Assembly: GCF_021134715.1 (NCBI RefSeq)
Contig: NC_060019.1
Location: 992,001-1,056,000 of the forward strand
Direction of reading: 5' to 3'
DNA length: 64,000 bases
Source of the DNA: Daphnia pulex
Taxonomy: Eukaryota; Arthropoda; Branchiopoda; Diplostraca; Daphniidae
In this document: positions 48,518 to 58,800 of the stretch, piece by piece
Layout: each line of letters opens with the position of its first letter
How positions within the stretch are numbered: position 1 is the stretch's first letter
Notes under the pieces: generated by a model
Told to the model about the DNA's origin: nothing
Database searches by the model: none
What the model saw: the letters and a program-made list of their open reading frames with translations, nothing else
Program-made: the position numbers and the translations under genes

Positions 48518-49588
48518 ATGGTAAGAAAGCTTTTTTTTTTAGTAAGTCAGTGTTTTGTATATGCAAGTAGACGAAATGAACCAAGATGAGTTTAGTAGCA
48601 AACAAAAGGTTTTCATTAGCATTTTGTGTAGCCTGTTAAGCCTATGTGAGACTAAAATGGATTTTACTTAATTGGAGAAGCGAACAATATTCAAATCATT
48701 GTCATCAAAACATTTTGTAGGCTATTGTTTAATAATTGGTAGTTGTCTAGTTGATTAGATTCACTGATTTCCTAAAATAACTTCTTTGTCGTGGTCTCAT
48801 TTTTGAAACTGATGAAACCTCGTCATTCATCTTTCACTAGGCTAAAGCATTGAAATACTAGCTTAAAATATTCTACTAGGAATTATTTTCTGGTTTGCCA
48901 AACATGAACATACATTTATTTTACAATATTCAAAAGTCTGCTATTCTAATTTGTAAACACATATGACTTATTTAGGAGGAGCGAATGGAAGAAGCTGAAA
49001 GAGAACTTGACGAACTTGAACACCTTCATGAGGAACCAGGAAAAAGCAGCAAGAGTGATGAGAAAGATTCGTGGTCGTCGTACGTATCGCACATTTGTTG
49101 CGCGAGTTAACCATTTTCCACCAAGTGTTGCAGTTATATGGCGTAGACCCAACGCTTATCGCTCAAGTTTTCCGCCAGGTATTGCCTTCGTGCATATTTG
49201 TAGGTTACATACATTTCTTCATTCAATACTTAACTTTTCTCCTTATTTGCCAGGTGTTCTATTACATTTGTGCGTGCGCATTAAACAACCTCCTACTGCG
49301 TAAAGAAATGTGTCACTGGTCGAAAGGCATTCAGATTCGGTACACATCTCCCATCTTGAAAAATGGCTGCGTGACCAGGATATTCATGGACAGGACACTA
49401 TGAGTGCTTGTATTGTAGATACCCTGCAGCCTATTATCCAAGCCGCATGGTTGTTACATTTGTTACAAGCTAGAGAATCCGACGATGACGTCAGGCATAT
49501 TTGCACCATGTGTTCCCGATTAACCAGCGCTCAGATCATCATGATTCTTATTATGTTCTTATCGAAGCATTCCGTTGGTGTGTGTTAA
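48518..49588 (+). pseudogene. Myosin-V DIL (dilute) domain remnant, left copy
   Basis: After a start exon consisting of ATG alone (48518-48520, followed by GTAAG), an exon from 48976 opens as MEERMEEAERELDELEHL but hits a stop. In another frame the same exon and the next (from 49255) encode [39 protein letters not shown] and then, after a one-base deletion at about 49342, [11 protein letters not shown] and RHICTMCSRLTSAQI. These are hallmark strings of the cargo-binding DIL domain of class V myosins. The frameshifts and the stop at 49586 (with no remaining DIL C-terminus) indicate a broken gene fragment. The motor, IQ and most coiled-coil regions are absent. Confidence 0.75.
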
Positions 49589-50998
49589 GTATTGAGGAAC
49601 GAAATGTGTTTGGCTGCAAACGTCTCGAAGCTAACTGCGGCCATTTGTTCTATGTAAAATAAGAAGAAATGAGTTATCATTGATACTAAGTACAGTTTAA
49701 TAAGAAAAGAACAATGAATTGATCTGCCAAATATTTCTGTTAGTGACCTGCTTTGGACTCACGATATTTGCGAAAACAGAGAACTATATATTTTTACTTA
49801 CAAACGTTATGTTTGATGCTTTAAGGATATGCCTGCAGCTATGGAACAAGGTCGATCTTAATGTTTTTTTCATTCCCATGTTCATTCATAATACTCGAGT
49901 GCTCGCACAACGGATCGCTATTAAAACTCCTCTGCTTGTGTGATCACTGTGATGAATCTGATTTGAATGTGACACATGGCATTCTTTTTCAGCTTTTTGT
50001 CTTTCACGTTTCTTTGCAGTTTTAGGTGATTTTTAAGATTTTTGTAATATTTTGATTTCAGAATAAATATCGTAAATCTTCTCTTCGTTGTTCGTAGCTC
50101 TTATAATGCCTCTTAGCAATATTACGTGAAGGTGAAACTCATTTTAAAATTTTAAAAGAAAAGGGTACCCAAATCTCCCACCAGATGCTGTCGATTAATT
50201 CATCAACATAAACAATGGCCGCTTCCATTCACGTTGAATGTTATTGGTGTGTCTTGAAAAGGTTATTTATTTATCTCCATTTATCTCCATTGTGAAAAAC
50301 TACGTGTAAAGCGCTTTAGTTCATCAAAAAGGTAAACATTTATAGTCTTAAATGGTATACATCCATTAATACCATGCTTTTATGTAAAGGTGGATTCAGA
50401 CCATCAGTTCATCATCGTCTAGTGTACAATTCATATCTTATAGTAATTTGTTCAAACGCCGTTTGATGCTGAACACGTAGGTTTAATTTATACCTTATGG
50501 TTTGAAGTAGTATTCTTAACCCTTTCCATTTAATCATCATCATTATTTGTTATGATTTAGATTTCCGTGGACAGGTCATATTCTTTAGGAATGGTTTTTG
50601 TGCGAGCGAAACTGGGAAGAAATTTAAATTATACTGCAACTCCTTCCTATGAAATGGATCAACGGACCACAGTTACCAACAACAACAAAGGGATCAGTTT
50701 GCAAATGTTGTCTAGCTAAGCAGTTTTTCAAGATCCATTGATGGTAAAAAAATGTATACTTGATGTACTTATTTTTTTTTTAGCTTCCTTTTAATTTCCA
50801 ACTAATTTTTTTTCAGCACTATTTGTTACTTTCCGGAGATCACGAGTCGGCCGCAGGTGTCAATCTACAACGCAGTTTCTTCATTGAAATTGTGTGGCCC
50901 TTGCACGGAGATCCTTGAGCCAATGCTAGCCTTTGTCCATGACAGAAGAGTGACTTTCACCAACGTTCTGCCACATCCTCATCTTCGTGACGTACGCT
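49589..50998. other. Arm DNA without clear genes
   Basis: No supported gene. Two exon-like open stretches were noted (about 50563-50719 after TTTAG, and about 50818-50914 after a T-rich tract plus CAG) but neither resembles a known family. The mirror is 59255-60664. Confidence 0.35.
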
Positions 50999-50999
50999 C

Positions 51000-51095
51000 A
51001 TCCAGCTTCGCTGCTACTCGTGCTGCTACTCTTGCCACTACTCGTGCCACTACTCGTGCTACTATTCGTGCTACTACTCGTGCTACACAACCCAT
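51000..51095. repeat. 12-bp tandem repeat, ACTCGTGCTACT type (left)
   Basis: About seven imperfect units of 12 bp built from GCTACT and CGTGCC variants. The forward frame reads Ala-Thr-Arg-Ala-Thr-Thr. The right-arm copy is at about 59158-59253. Confidence 0.85.
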
Positions 51096-51452
51096 CTCGT
51101 CTTCAATGACGAGTTAAACCACTTCAATGGTCGCTTCCGTCCACCGTGACCCACCTGAAGTCACTCACCACGGGATTATGCCCAGGTACCCAACAATTGA
51201 CTTATTTTCGTAGGTTAGGTCTAGTTGCGTTAAACTCTGTCTGTGTAATAGTTTCCAAAATCAGGCCCTTCTTAGTTCTTACGCGCAAACGAAGTTTTAC
51301 TTGGACGTTTCTTTTTTCTAACGCTAGATGGCTTTTGATAATTTGCAGCTGTCAAAACAGTCAGTTTCAGTTACTTTGCATATCTCTTTAAACATTTTTT
51401 GGCAGTTATTTTGTTGAAATATTTAGTGATAACTGACGATTACTATTCCAGC

Positions 51453-51842
51453 AACAAAGCTCACTTGTTAAATTTTCGATAGTTGCTTCTTTTTTTCTAC
51501 TTCCGGTTTTCTCATTTCTGTCAGTAGTTCAGTAAATATTCATCTGACGCACAAAAGAACCACATATTCGTGATCTTCGTCAAATTTGTGGTAAAGCTCA
51601 TGTTTTCTTTTGTACGTACGCGTACTTCCGGTTTCGCGAATTTTCCTGAACTATTGTTCAGGAAAATTCTCAATTTTGACCAAATTTTGGATTTCGTCTA
51701 AATCACACCTAATCGACCCCAAATTTAATGTAGATCACGAATATTTAGTTTATTTTGATGACAGCTCAATGGTTAAGGCGCTATCGCTTACTTCCGGTAT
51801 ACTTCCGGGAAATTTGCATAAAACTAGCAAGTGAGCTTTGTT
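51453..51842. mobile_element. 390-bp TIR element (MITE) with nested inverted repeats, left copy
   Basis: Perfect 15-bp terminal inverted repeats, AACAAAGCTCACTTG (51453-51467) and its complement (51828-51842). Inside is a second inverted pair, ATATTCGTGATCT (51564-51576) with AGATCACGAATAT (51732-51744), and a perfect hairpin with a 14-bp stem and four-base loop (51638-51669). CTTCCGG occurs four times. No coding capacity. I see no clear target-site duplication, so the superfamily is undetermined. Confidence 0.65.
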
Positions 51843-52901
51843 CTCTGTGCTAATCTCAAGATTGAATGCTAGGTTTTAGCAAACAAAAATGCGATTTTCA
51901 AGTTTTGTGAGTATCTCACTATCTCAAGTCCCATCCTTTAAATAATGAGTCTTTATGTGTGTCTAATAGATGGCGTTTTAATTGTTTGTGTCAGTTTATT
52001 TGGGCTCATGGCGGTTTGCTGTCAAAAGTTAAGCTAATATCTTTTCTTCGAAAATTACCAATGTATTTACTGGTAAATTCGAGTGATTTCATCTGTAAAT
52101 TGTCGGTGATGTGTTCTATTCCGTTTATATGTTGTATAAACTTAATGTATCTCATCAACTTACAGGAGAAAACGTGTTGAAAGAGTCGTGCAGCTCACTG
52201 CTGTCGTTCAACCATTTATTTGTTCAAAATCATTGTATTCTACTGAATGTGCCATCAAAATGAAACAGGTAACAACCATTACTAGCTTTATTAATACAGC
52301 TGAAACATATATTCTTCTCATCTTTTGTTAGGATTCATCATAATGGTCTGCTGTTTGTATTGGACTTGCTAGATCGCCAATCCCAGCCATGCCCCGATTT
52401 TGAGTGTACACTACTAACTGTTTAATTATTTCTAGATCATAGACGTCAAGCACATTGATAACACAAACTATAAACAAGGTGACTTATTGTTATTTTATTT
52501 ACAGGTTCTTCATATCAGGTTTCTAACACATTGGTATGACAGATTTGATGAGAAGTCATATTTTTAAGAAAATGGACAAGGGCCATACAGTCAACAAGGT
52601 TCCTTGTTTGCTAACCCGTTGGCTGCTACCCTTCAATCTCCCTGTTTACTTCCTTACACAGGTCCTATTGATTTGAGGTATTACTTTCTGTCACTTCAAC
52701 CTTATTTGAATTTCATTGTCATCCAAATAAATGTTCATTCATTACTGCTTTTACAGGGTAACTCTTTCACTACTGATGACATCAACTGTTGTAAACTGAC
52801 GAGAGAATGCTGCAATTCAAGACTGATACGTTGTGTAGTTGTTAGATAAATGACAAGTGCATATCTGGGCTTCCTTCTTTTCTGTGGCCCCGTTTCCCTA
52901 A
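51843..52901. other. Arm DNA with a copy of the spacer repeat
   Basis: Bases about 52165-52500 are an inverted, diverged copy of the 360-bp spacer repeat, including an exon-like stretch with CSKSLYSTECAI that matches the end of the MRPS35 exon in the spacer. The rest shows no gene. The mirror is 57352-58410. Confidence 0.6.
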
Positions 52902-53177
52902 CTAACCACTAACCAACGCCCGCCGGTGGTCATTCACCCGCTGTGAAACCAGGAGGAGGGGAGGGCTCTGGTCGAACGGGGACTTGGAAGGCGCATGATC
53001 CGATGAAAACTTTTGGAGGGTCATGAGTCTAACCCGGAAGCCTAGTAAGACTACATCTCCCCGGAAAAACTTGCCTCGTACTTCTCTCTTCTTCTCGGTC
53101 CAGATACATATCTCTGGGGGCCGTAGACATTTCCTATAACAGCATGTGCGGGTTAAAACAATGCATCCACTACCCAA
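52902..53177 (-). CDS. Uncertain 91-codon ORF (left; mirrored at 57076-57351)
   Basis: An open frame with a product rich in Arg, Ser and Pro, with the start MGSGCIVLTRTCCYRKC. It has no recognisable domain, and its composition is close to what non-coding DNA could give. A stem-loop (CCACCGCTG ... CAGCGGTGG, 53262-53294) lies just upstream of it on the minus strand. It is intact in both arms, but with arms this similar that is not evidence of selection. Confidence 0.2.
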   Translation of the reverse strand: MGSGCIVLTRTCCYRKCLRPPEICIWTEKKREVRGKFFRGDVVLLGFRVRLMTLQKFSSDHAPSKSPFDQSPPLLLVSQRVNDHRRALVSG

Positions 53178-53429
53178 TGAAACAAATAGCCATGGTTTAT
53201 TTTTTGTGGAAATCTCCGTCAGTCAAGTTACAAAGACGATGTAGATTTCCGCAAAACTTAACCACCGCTGTTTGTCTCATTGCCGCAGCGGTGGTGGCGG
53301 GTTGCGTTTAAACTCGTGCAGTAGTAAACCGCCTTGAACCGGACGCTCTGTTTATTGAAAATTTTGTACATAAAAAAAAAATAGTAATAAAAATCAGTTT
53401 TATGTATACAAAGTTTTATTTATTACAGA

Positions 53430-53580
53430 CATCACATTGTTAGGGTTTAACATTGGTTAATTTGGATATGATATAAATTTAGGGTTGGTAGGTGTGTTTG
53501 TGTGTGAAGAGTTGGAAGGTATAAGTTTGTGGGGTTTGGAGATTAGTTGGTAGGGATATGTTTGTAGGGTTAAAACTTAA
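53430..53580. other. Strand-asymmetric G/T-rich tract near the palindrome centre
   Basis: The top strand is strongly enriched for G and T with TTAGGG-, GGGTTGG- and TGTGTG-type words, and has almost no C. Its mirror (56673-56823) is A/C-rich. Both lie within 500 bp of the inner arm ends. Confidence 0.6.
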
Positions 53581-53949
53581 AATTAACTGTTTTTATCCAA
53601 ACTTGAAACATCCCCCTCTCCAACATCTTCCACTTTCCTTTCCCAATCCCGAAAACATGTTTATTACTTGCTAGACATAACTATCCCCATATTTTTTTTT
53701 CCTTCTTAACATTTAACGGTTACACGACAACAGCACGGCCAATTGAATTTGATGCAGAAAGATCTATCACCAGCATAGGCTGCAACAAAGTACCACAGCG
53801 GACAGCAACTACGCGAACATACACGATAAACCTGTAACCGAAATTAAATGAATTAATTTTCACCATCAATTGAAATGCATTCTGAAAGAATATGACTTGT
53901 CATATGGTTTGCCATGCCAATTTAGAAATCTGTAATTTGGCTATACTTG

Positions 53950-54660
53950 TAAAAAAAAAATAAGTCACCTGTTTATCATTGGTGTCATCAATGTGCTTGA
54001 TGTCTATTATTTAAAAGAACAATTATAAAACAGTTTTCAGTATAAACTTGAAATCGTCTCTTAAATATTAGATGGACGTATGTGCAGATCAATACTTTAA
54101 ATACATAAAAGACTACAACAAAGAAAGTCCAGTGACATGACAAGTGAACTTACAAATAAAACCACCGAACAGCTATCCAAGGTTCTCTAAAGAAGTGAAT
54201 GATTGATTGGTTCATGCTGTGGTTGGTGATCTAGCAAGTCCAGCAATACAAAGCACATATAATGATGAATCCTAATAAAAAAGTTATCAATGATAAATCC
54301 AGTAAAGAAAAAAGAAAAATAAGTCACCTTGTTTATAATTTGTGTCATCAAAGTGCTTGACATCTATGATCTAAAAGAATAAACAATTATCAGTATACAC
54401 TAAAAAGCATCTCTTGAACATTAAATAGACATAAGTGGAGATCAATACTTTAAATACATATTAGACTGCAATGGAAAAAGTTCAGTGACATAATAAGTGA
54501 ACTTACAAATGAAACCACCAATCACTAATCCATTCTTCTCTCAAGAAGATGAAATGAGAGATTGGTCTATGCTGGGATTGGTGATCTAGCAAGTCCAATA
54601 CAAACAGCAGATAATTATGACTCCTAATAAAAGACGAGAAGAATGTATGTTTCAGCAATA
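53950..54660. repeat. Two tandem ~355-bp repeats in the spacer
   Basis: Units begin near 53959 and 54318, each with AATAAGTCACCT-type and GTGCTTGA(C/T)(A/G)TCTAT landmarks and ending TGATCTAGCAAGTCCA. A third, diverged copy is in each arm (about 57765-58035 in the same orientation; about 52220-52490 inverted). The unit contains splice-like borders but no sustained reading frame. Confidence 0.75.
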
Positions 54661-54693
54661 CATGAAATGGATAAAGCTAGTGTTGGTTATTAC

Positions 54694-55274
54694 CTGTATC
54701 ATTTCGATTGCACATTCAGTAGAATACAATGATTTTGAACAAAATAGTTGACGGTAGGCTGCTTGACGGCCATAACCTAACTTGAAGTTGGGGATCTTCA
54801 TCATCTCTGCATTGGCAAATTTACCTGGTGGTGTTGCCCCCGGAGCAACATAGTCCTGATGCAAGGGCAGGGGAAAACTAGCTGGATGGAAAGATCTGGC
54901 AATTGGCGAAACTGAGGGCCAGTCTTCATCAGTTGGCATTTTGTTGGAATGTGGAGGATGAACTGCTACTCTCTTGTACACTTTGCGTCCGTATGATCTC
55001 ATATTCAACGACTTGTTGGGACTCAGATCCAGCGAACGGAATTCGTCATCTCCTAATAAATTTCAACAGAAAGCCGGTTACAGCCTTGCAGCACATGCCA
55101 TTCACGTGTAAATAATCTAATGATACTAAGCGCCAGTTTGAAAATATAAAAGTTACCATCCACCTTCTGAATTTCTTTTTTTTTGCGAAATGATGTGGGA
55201 TAATTAGAAATGGGTCTAATTGACACAAACTGCTGAAAATTACGGAAAACACATAGGTTGACAATTGCAGACAT
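54694..55274 (-). CDS. MRPS35: Mitochondrial ribosomal protein S35, 5' part
   Basis: Two minus-strand exons, 55274-55157 and 55052-54694, join in phase. The first encodes a basic leader suited to mitochondrial import (MSAIVNLCVFRNFQQF). The second carries the family core: RSLDLSPNKSL, RKVYKRV, DEDWPSV.PIARSFHPAS.PLP, and KIPNF. After KIPNF the family normally continues HLTP..IK.HCEAL. Here the frame instead runs into repeat sequence (YGRQAAYRQLFCSKSLYSTE), and I find no downstream MRPS35 exons. This is therefore either a truncated duplicate or a gene whose 3' half was replaced by repeat DNA. A full-length copy elsewhere would settle its status. It lies divergent to the 55640 gene across about 365 bp. 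Confidence 0.75.
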
Positions 55275-55639
55275 TTTATTTGACTCTTTTTTAGCAGACT
55301 AAAAGACAAGTTTCATCGCCATCTATGATTCACATTTACAACTACTGATGTGGAACAATAAGTCTTCGTTACGTTACTTATGACCGCCGCCATTTTTTTG
55401 TAGCACTGATTCTGATTGTGATGTTGTTTATTGAAAGGTATCGTTATCGTACGGCGTATTTTCCTTCCTTACAGTTTTCTTCATAAAAATTTTATTTCCT
55501 TTTTGGATTGTTAGATGTGACTGAATCTTAATTGTTTGTGTGTGAATTTAGTTATTTGTGTGGTAATAAGTCTAATAACCTAGCCTACTAATTTCTACTT
55601 GGGAATTTCAGCTGATCATGTGGCCTACATTTTGCCAAG
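55275..55639. promoter_or_regulatory. Likely bidirectional promoter in the spacer
   Basis: A 365-bp gap between two divergent starts, the MRPS35 fragment (minus) and a small gene (plus). It contains CGCCGCCATTTT near 55384, a YY1-like CGCCATTTT-type motif common in housekeeping bidirectional promoters. Assignment is inference from gene arrangement. Confidence 0.4.
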
Positions 55640-56532
55640 ATGTCGTCTCTTTTTCCTGTACGTACCGGCTGTACGTTTTGTAAGAAACACTTCAGAACAA
55701 ATCAGGTAAATATGTTCAACTTTCTAACTGTGAGAATTTGACTATGTCTTAACTTGCCTGTTGTAGAACTTCAGTTGTCTACCTTGGGAAAGCTTGCTAG
55801 CTGTAGGATCCTTTGCAACATATATTCCAAAGGATTGTGTAGTTAACTTTTACTTCTGTCATTTTTTTGTTTTTTTGTCATTTGAGACGCTGTGTCCTTG
55901 ATAGTAATTGAGTTTTTTTTTTTTTTGTGATAGACAGTCTGGTAAAGTCTGAGCTTCGTCGTTGCTGCCCAATTATGGATTTGGTGCAGCCAGCTGGTAA
56001 AGGGTGTTCCTCTTGCTACCTGTACTCTTGTGTGTTTCGTCAAATGAAGAAACATGAACAACTGAAGTAATTATTTCAATCAACTTTCTAATTGTCTGGC
56101 TGATTCAAAATCTTGCTTACTGTCACTGAGAGGTTTCATAGTTTAGCTATACTTGTGTCATTTTTGTTATTAATGCATGGGAATTTACTGCTAGATAGTA
56201 ATTGATTTTTTTAAAGCAGGATCAAGCAGGATCAGCAGGATCATCATCCTTCTTTGCTGTAGCTTAAATCACATTGAGTTTTTTTGTTTCAACAAAAGCT
56301 ATCAGATATTGTTTTCAGAATATTTGTTTTAACTAAAACCACATAGAGCATCATTAATTTGTCTGTTCAGAATGCATTTCAATTAATGGTGAAAATTAAT
56401 TCATTTAATTTCGGTTACAGGTTTATCGTGTATGTTCGCGTAGTTGCTGTCCGCTGTGGTACTTTGTTGCAGCCTATGCTGGTGATAGATCTTTCTGCAT
56501 CAAATTCAATTGGCCGTGCTGTTGTCGTGTAA
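55640..56532 (+). CDS. Small Cys-containing protein, three exons (tentative)
   Basis: Exon 1 (55640-55705) encodes MSSLFPVRTGCTFCKKHFRT, with a C..C and a following H that could be half of a zinc site. Exon 2 (55948-56066) carries CC..MDLVQPAGKGCSSCYLYSC and MKKHEQLK. Exon 3 (56421-56532) ends GRAVVV-stop. The phases add up to 98 residues, but the exon 2 acceptor (GGTAAAG) skips two nearer AGs, so the model is weak. If it is right, the last exon lies inside the right arm and a stray copy of it is present at 53721-53832 in the left arm. No family recognised. Confidence 0.35.
55706..56420 (+). other. Introns of the tentative spacer gene
   Basis: Apart from the candidate exon 2, this stretch shows only T-rich DNA and a short run of AGGATC(A)AGC-type repeats near 56217-56243. 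The right inverted arm begins at about 56368. Confidence 0.4.
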
Positions 56533-58410
56533 CCGTTAAATGTTAAGAAGGAAAAAAAAAATATGGGGATAGTTATGTCTAGCAAGTAATAAACATGTTT
56601 TCGGGATTGGGAAAGGAAAGTGGAAGATGTTGGAGAGGGGGATGTTTCAAGTTTGGATAAAAACAGTTAATTTTAAGTTTTAACCCTACAAACATATCCC
56701 TACCAACTAATCTCCAAACCCCACAAACTTATACCTTCCAACTCTTCACACACAAACACACCTACCAACCCTAAATTTATATCATATCCAAATTAACCAA
56801 TGTTAAACCCTAACAATGTGATGTCTGTAATAAATAAAACTTTGTATACATAAAACTGATTTTTATTACTATTTTTTTTTTATGTACAAAATTTTCAATA
56901 AACAGAGCGTCCGGTTCAAGGCGGTTTATTACTGCACGAGTTTAAACGCAACCCGCCACCACCGCTGCGGCAATGAGACAAACAGCGGTGGTTAAGTTTT
57001 GCGGAAATCTACATCGTCTTTGTAACTTGACTGACGGAGATTTCCACAAAAAATAAACCATGGCTATTTGTTTCATTGGGTAGTGGATGCATTGTTTTAA
57101 CCCGCACATGCTGTTATAGGAAATGTCTACGGCCCCCAGAGATATGTATCTGGACCGAGAAGAAGAGAGAAGTACGAGGCAAGTTTTTCCGGGGAGATGT
57201 AGTCTTACTAGGCTTCCGGGTTAGACTCATGACCCTCCAAAAGTTTTCATCGGATCATGCGCCTTCCAAGTCCCCGTTCGACCAGAGCCCTCCCCTCCTC
57301 CTGGTTTCACAGCGGGTGAATGACCACCGGCGGGCGTTGGTTAGTGGTTAGTTAGGGAAACGGGGCCACAGAAAAGAAGGAAGCCCAGATATGCACTTGT
57401 CATTTATCTAACAACTACACAACGTATCAGTCTTGAATTGCAGCATTCTCTCGTCAGTTTACAACAGTTGATGTCATCAGTAGTGAAAGAGTTACCCTGT
57501 AAAAGCAGTAATGAATGAACATTTATTTGGATGACAATGAAATTCAAATAAGGTTGAAGTGACAGAAAGTAATACCTCAAATCAATAGGACCTGTGTAAG
57601 GAAGTAAACAGGGAGATTGAAGGGTAGCAGCCAACGGGTTAGCAAACAAGGAACCTTGTTGACTGTATGGCCCTTGTCCATTTTCTTAAAAATATGACTT
57701 CTCATCAAATCTGTCATACCAATGTGTTAGAAACCTGATATGAAGAACCTGTAAATAAAATAACAATAAGTCACCTTGTTTATAGTTTGTGTTATCAATG
57801 TGCTTGACGTCTATGATCTAGAAATAATTAAACAGTTAGTAGTGTACACTCAAAATCGGGGCATGGCTGGGATTGGCGATCTAGCAAGTCCAATACAAAC
57901 AGCAGACCATTATGATGAATCCTAACAAAAGATGAGAAGAATATATGTTTCAGCTGTATTAATAAAGCTAGTAATGGTTGTTACCTGTTTCATTTTGATG
58001 GCACATTCAGTAGAATACAATGATTTTGAACAAATAAATGGTTGAACGACAGCAGTGAGCTGCACGACTCTTTCAACACGTTTTCTCCTGTAAGTTGATG
58101 AGATACATTAAGTTTATACAACATATAAACGGAATAGAACACATCACCGACAATTTACAGATGAAATCACTCGAATTTACCAGTAAATACATTGGTAATT
58201 TTCGAAGAAAAGATATTAGCTTAACTTTTGACAGCAAACCGCCATGAGCCCAAATAAACTGACACAAACAATTAAAACGCCATCTATTAGACACACATAA
58301 AGACTCATTATTTAAAGGATGGGACTTGAGATAGTGAGATACTCACAAAACTTGAAAATCGCATTTTTGTTTGCTAAAACCTAGCATTCAATCTTGAGAT
58401 TAGCACAGAG

Positions 58411-58800
58411 AACAAAGCTCACTTGCTAGTTTTATGCAAATTTCCCGGAAGTATACCGGAAGTAAGCGATAGCGCCTTAACCATTGAGCTGTCATCAAAA
58501 TAAACTAAATATTCGTGATCTACATTAAATTTGGGGTCGATTAGGTGTGATTTAGACGAAATCCAAAATTTGGTCAAAATTGAGAATTTTCCTGAACAAT
58601 AGTTCAGGAAAATTCGCGAAACCGGAAGTACGCGTACGTACAAAAGAAAACATGAGCTTTACCACAAATTTGACGAAGATCACGAATATGTGGTTCTTTT
58701 GTGCGTCAGATGAATATTTACTGAACTACTGACAGAAATGAGAAAACCGGAAGTAGAAAAAAAGAAGCAACTATCGAACATTTAACAAGTGAGCTTTGTT
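58411..58800. mobile_element. 390-bp TIR element (MITE), right copy
   Basis: Mirror copy of the left element. One substitution lies just inside the terminal repeat near 58780. It was inserted before, or carried along by, the arm duplication. Confidence 0.65.

Larger units (their letters stand above)
46253..53885. repeat. Left arm of giant inverted repeat
   Basis: Reverse complement of 56368-64000. Paired positions add to 110253 over the inner part and to 110251-110252 in the outer kilobase, where small indels occur. Arm length is at least 7.63 kb. From about 47.0 kb inward I found one difference (AATTTTCGAT here, its partner AATGTTCGAT, near 51473) plus a homopolymer change; the outermost kilobase is more diverged. 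The homology stops abruptly near 53885. Confidence 0.97.

Noticed and set aside
53440..53480. Telomere-like words (TTAGGG) near the palindrome centre
   Set aside because: Only isolated words in a G/T-rich tract, not a tandem array, and arthropod telomeres use TTAGG. No interstitial telomere is supported.
55046..55309. Alternative minus-strand start at 55309 (MSFSLLKKSQ) for the MRPS35 exon
   Set aside because: It is in a different frame. The ATG at 55274 gives a typical mitochondrial leader and splices in phase to the conserved exon.
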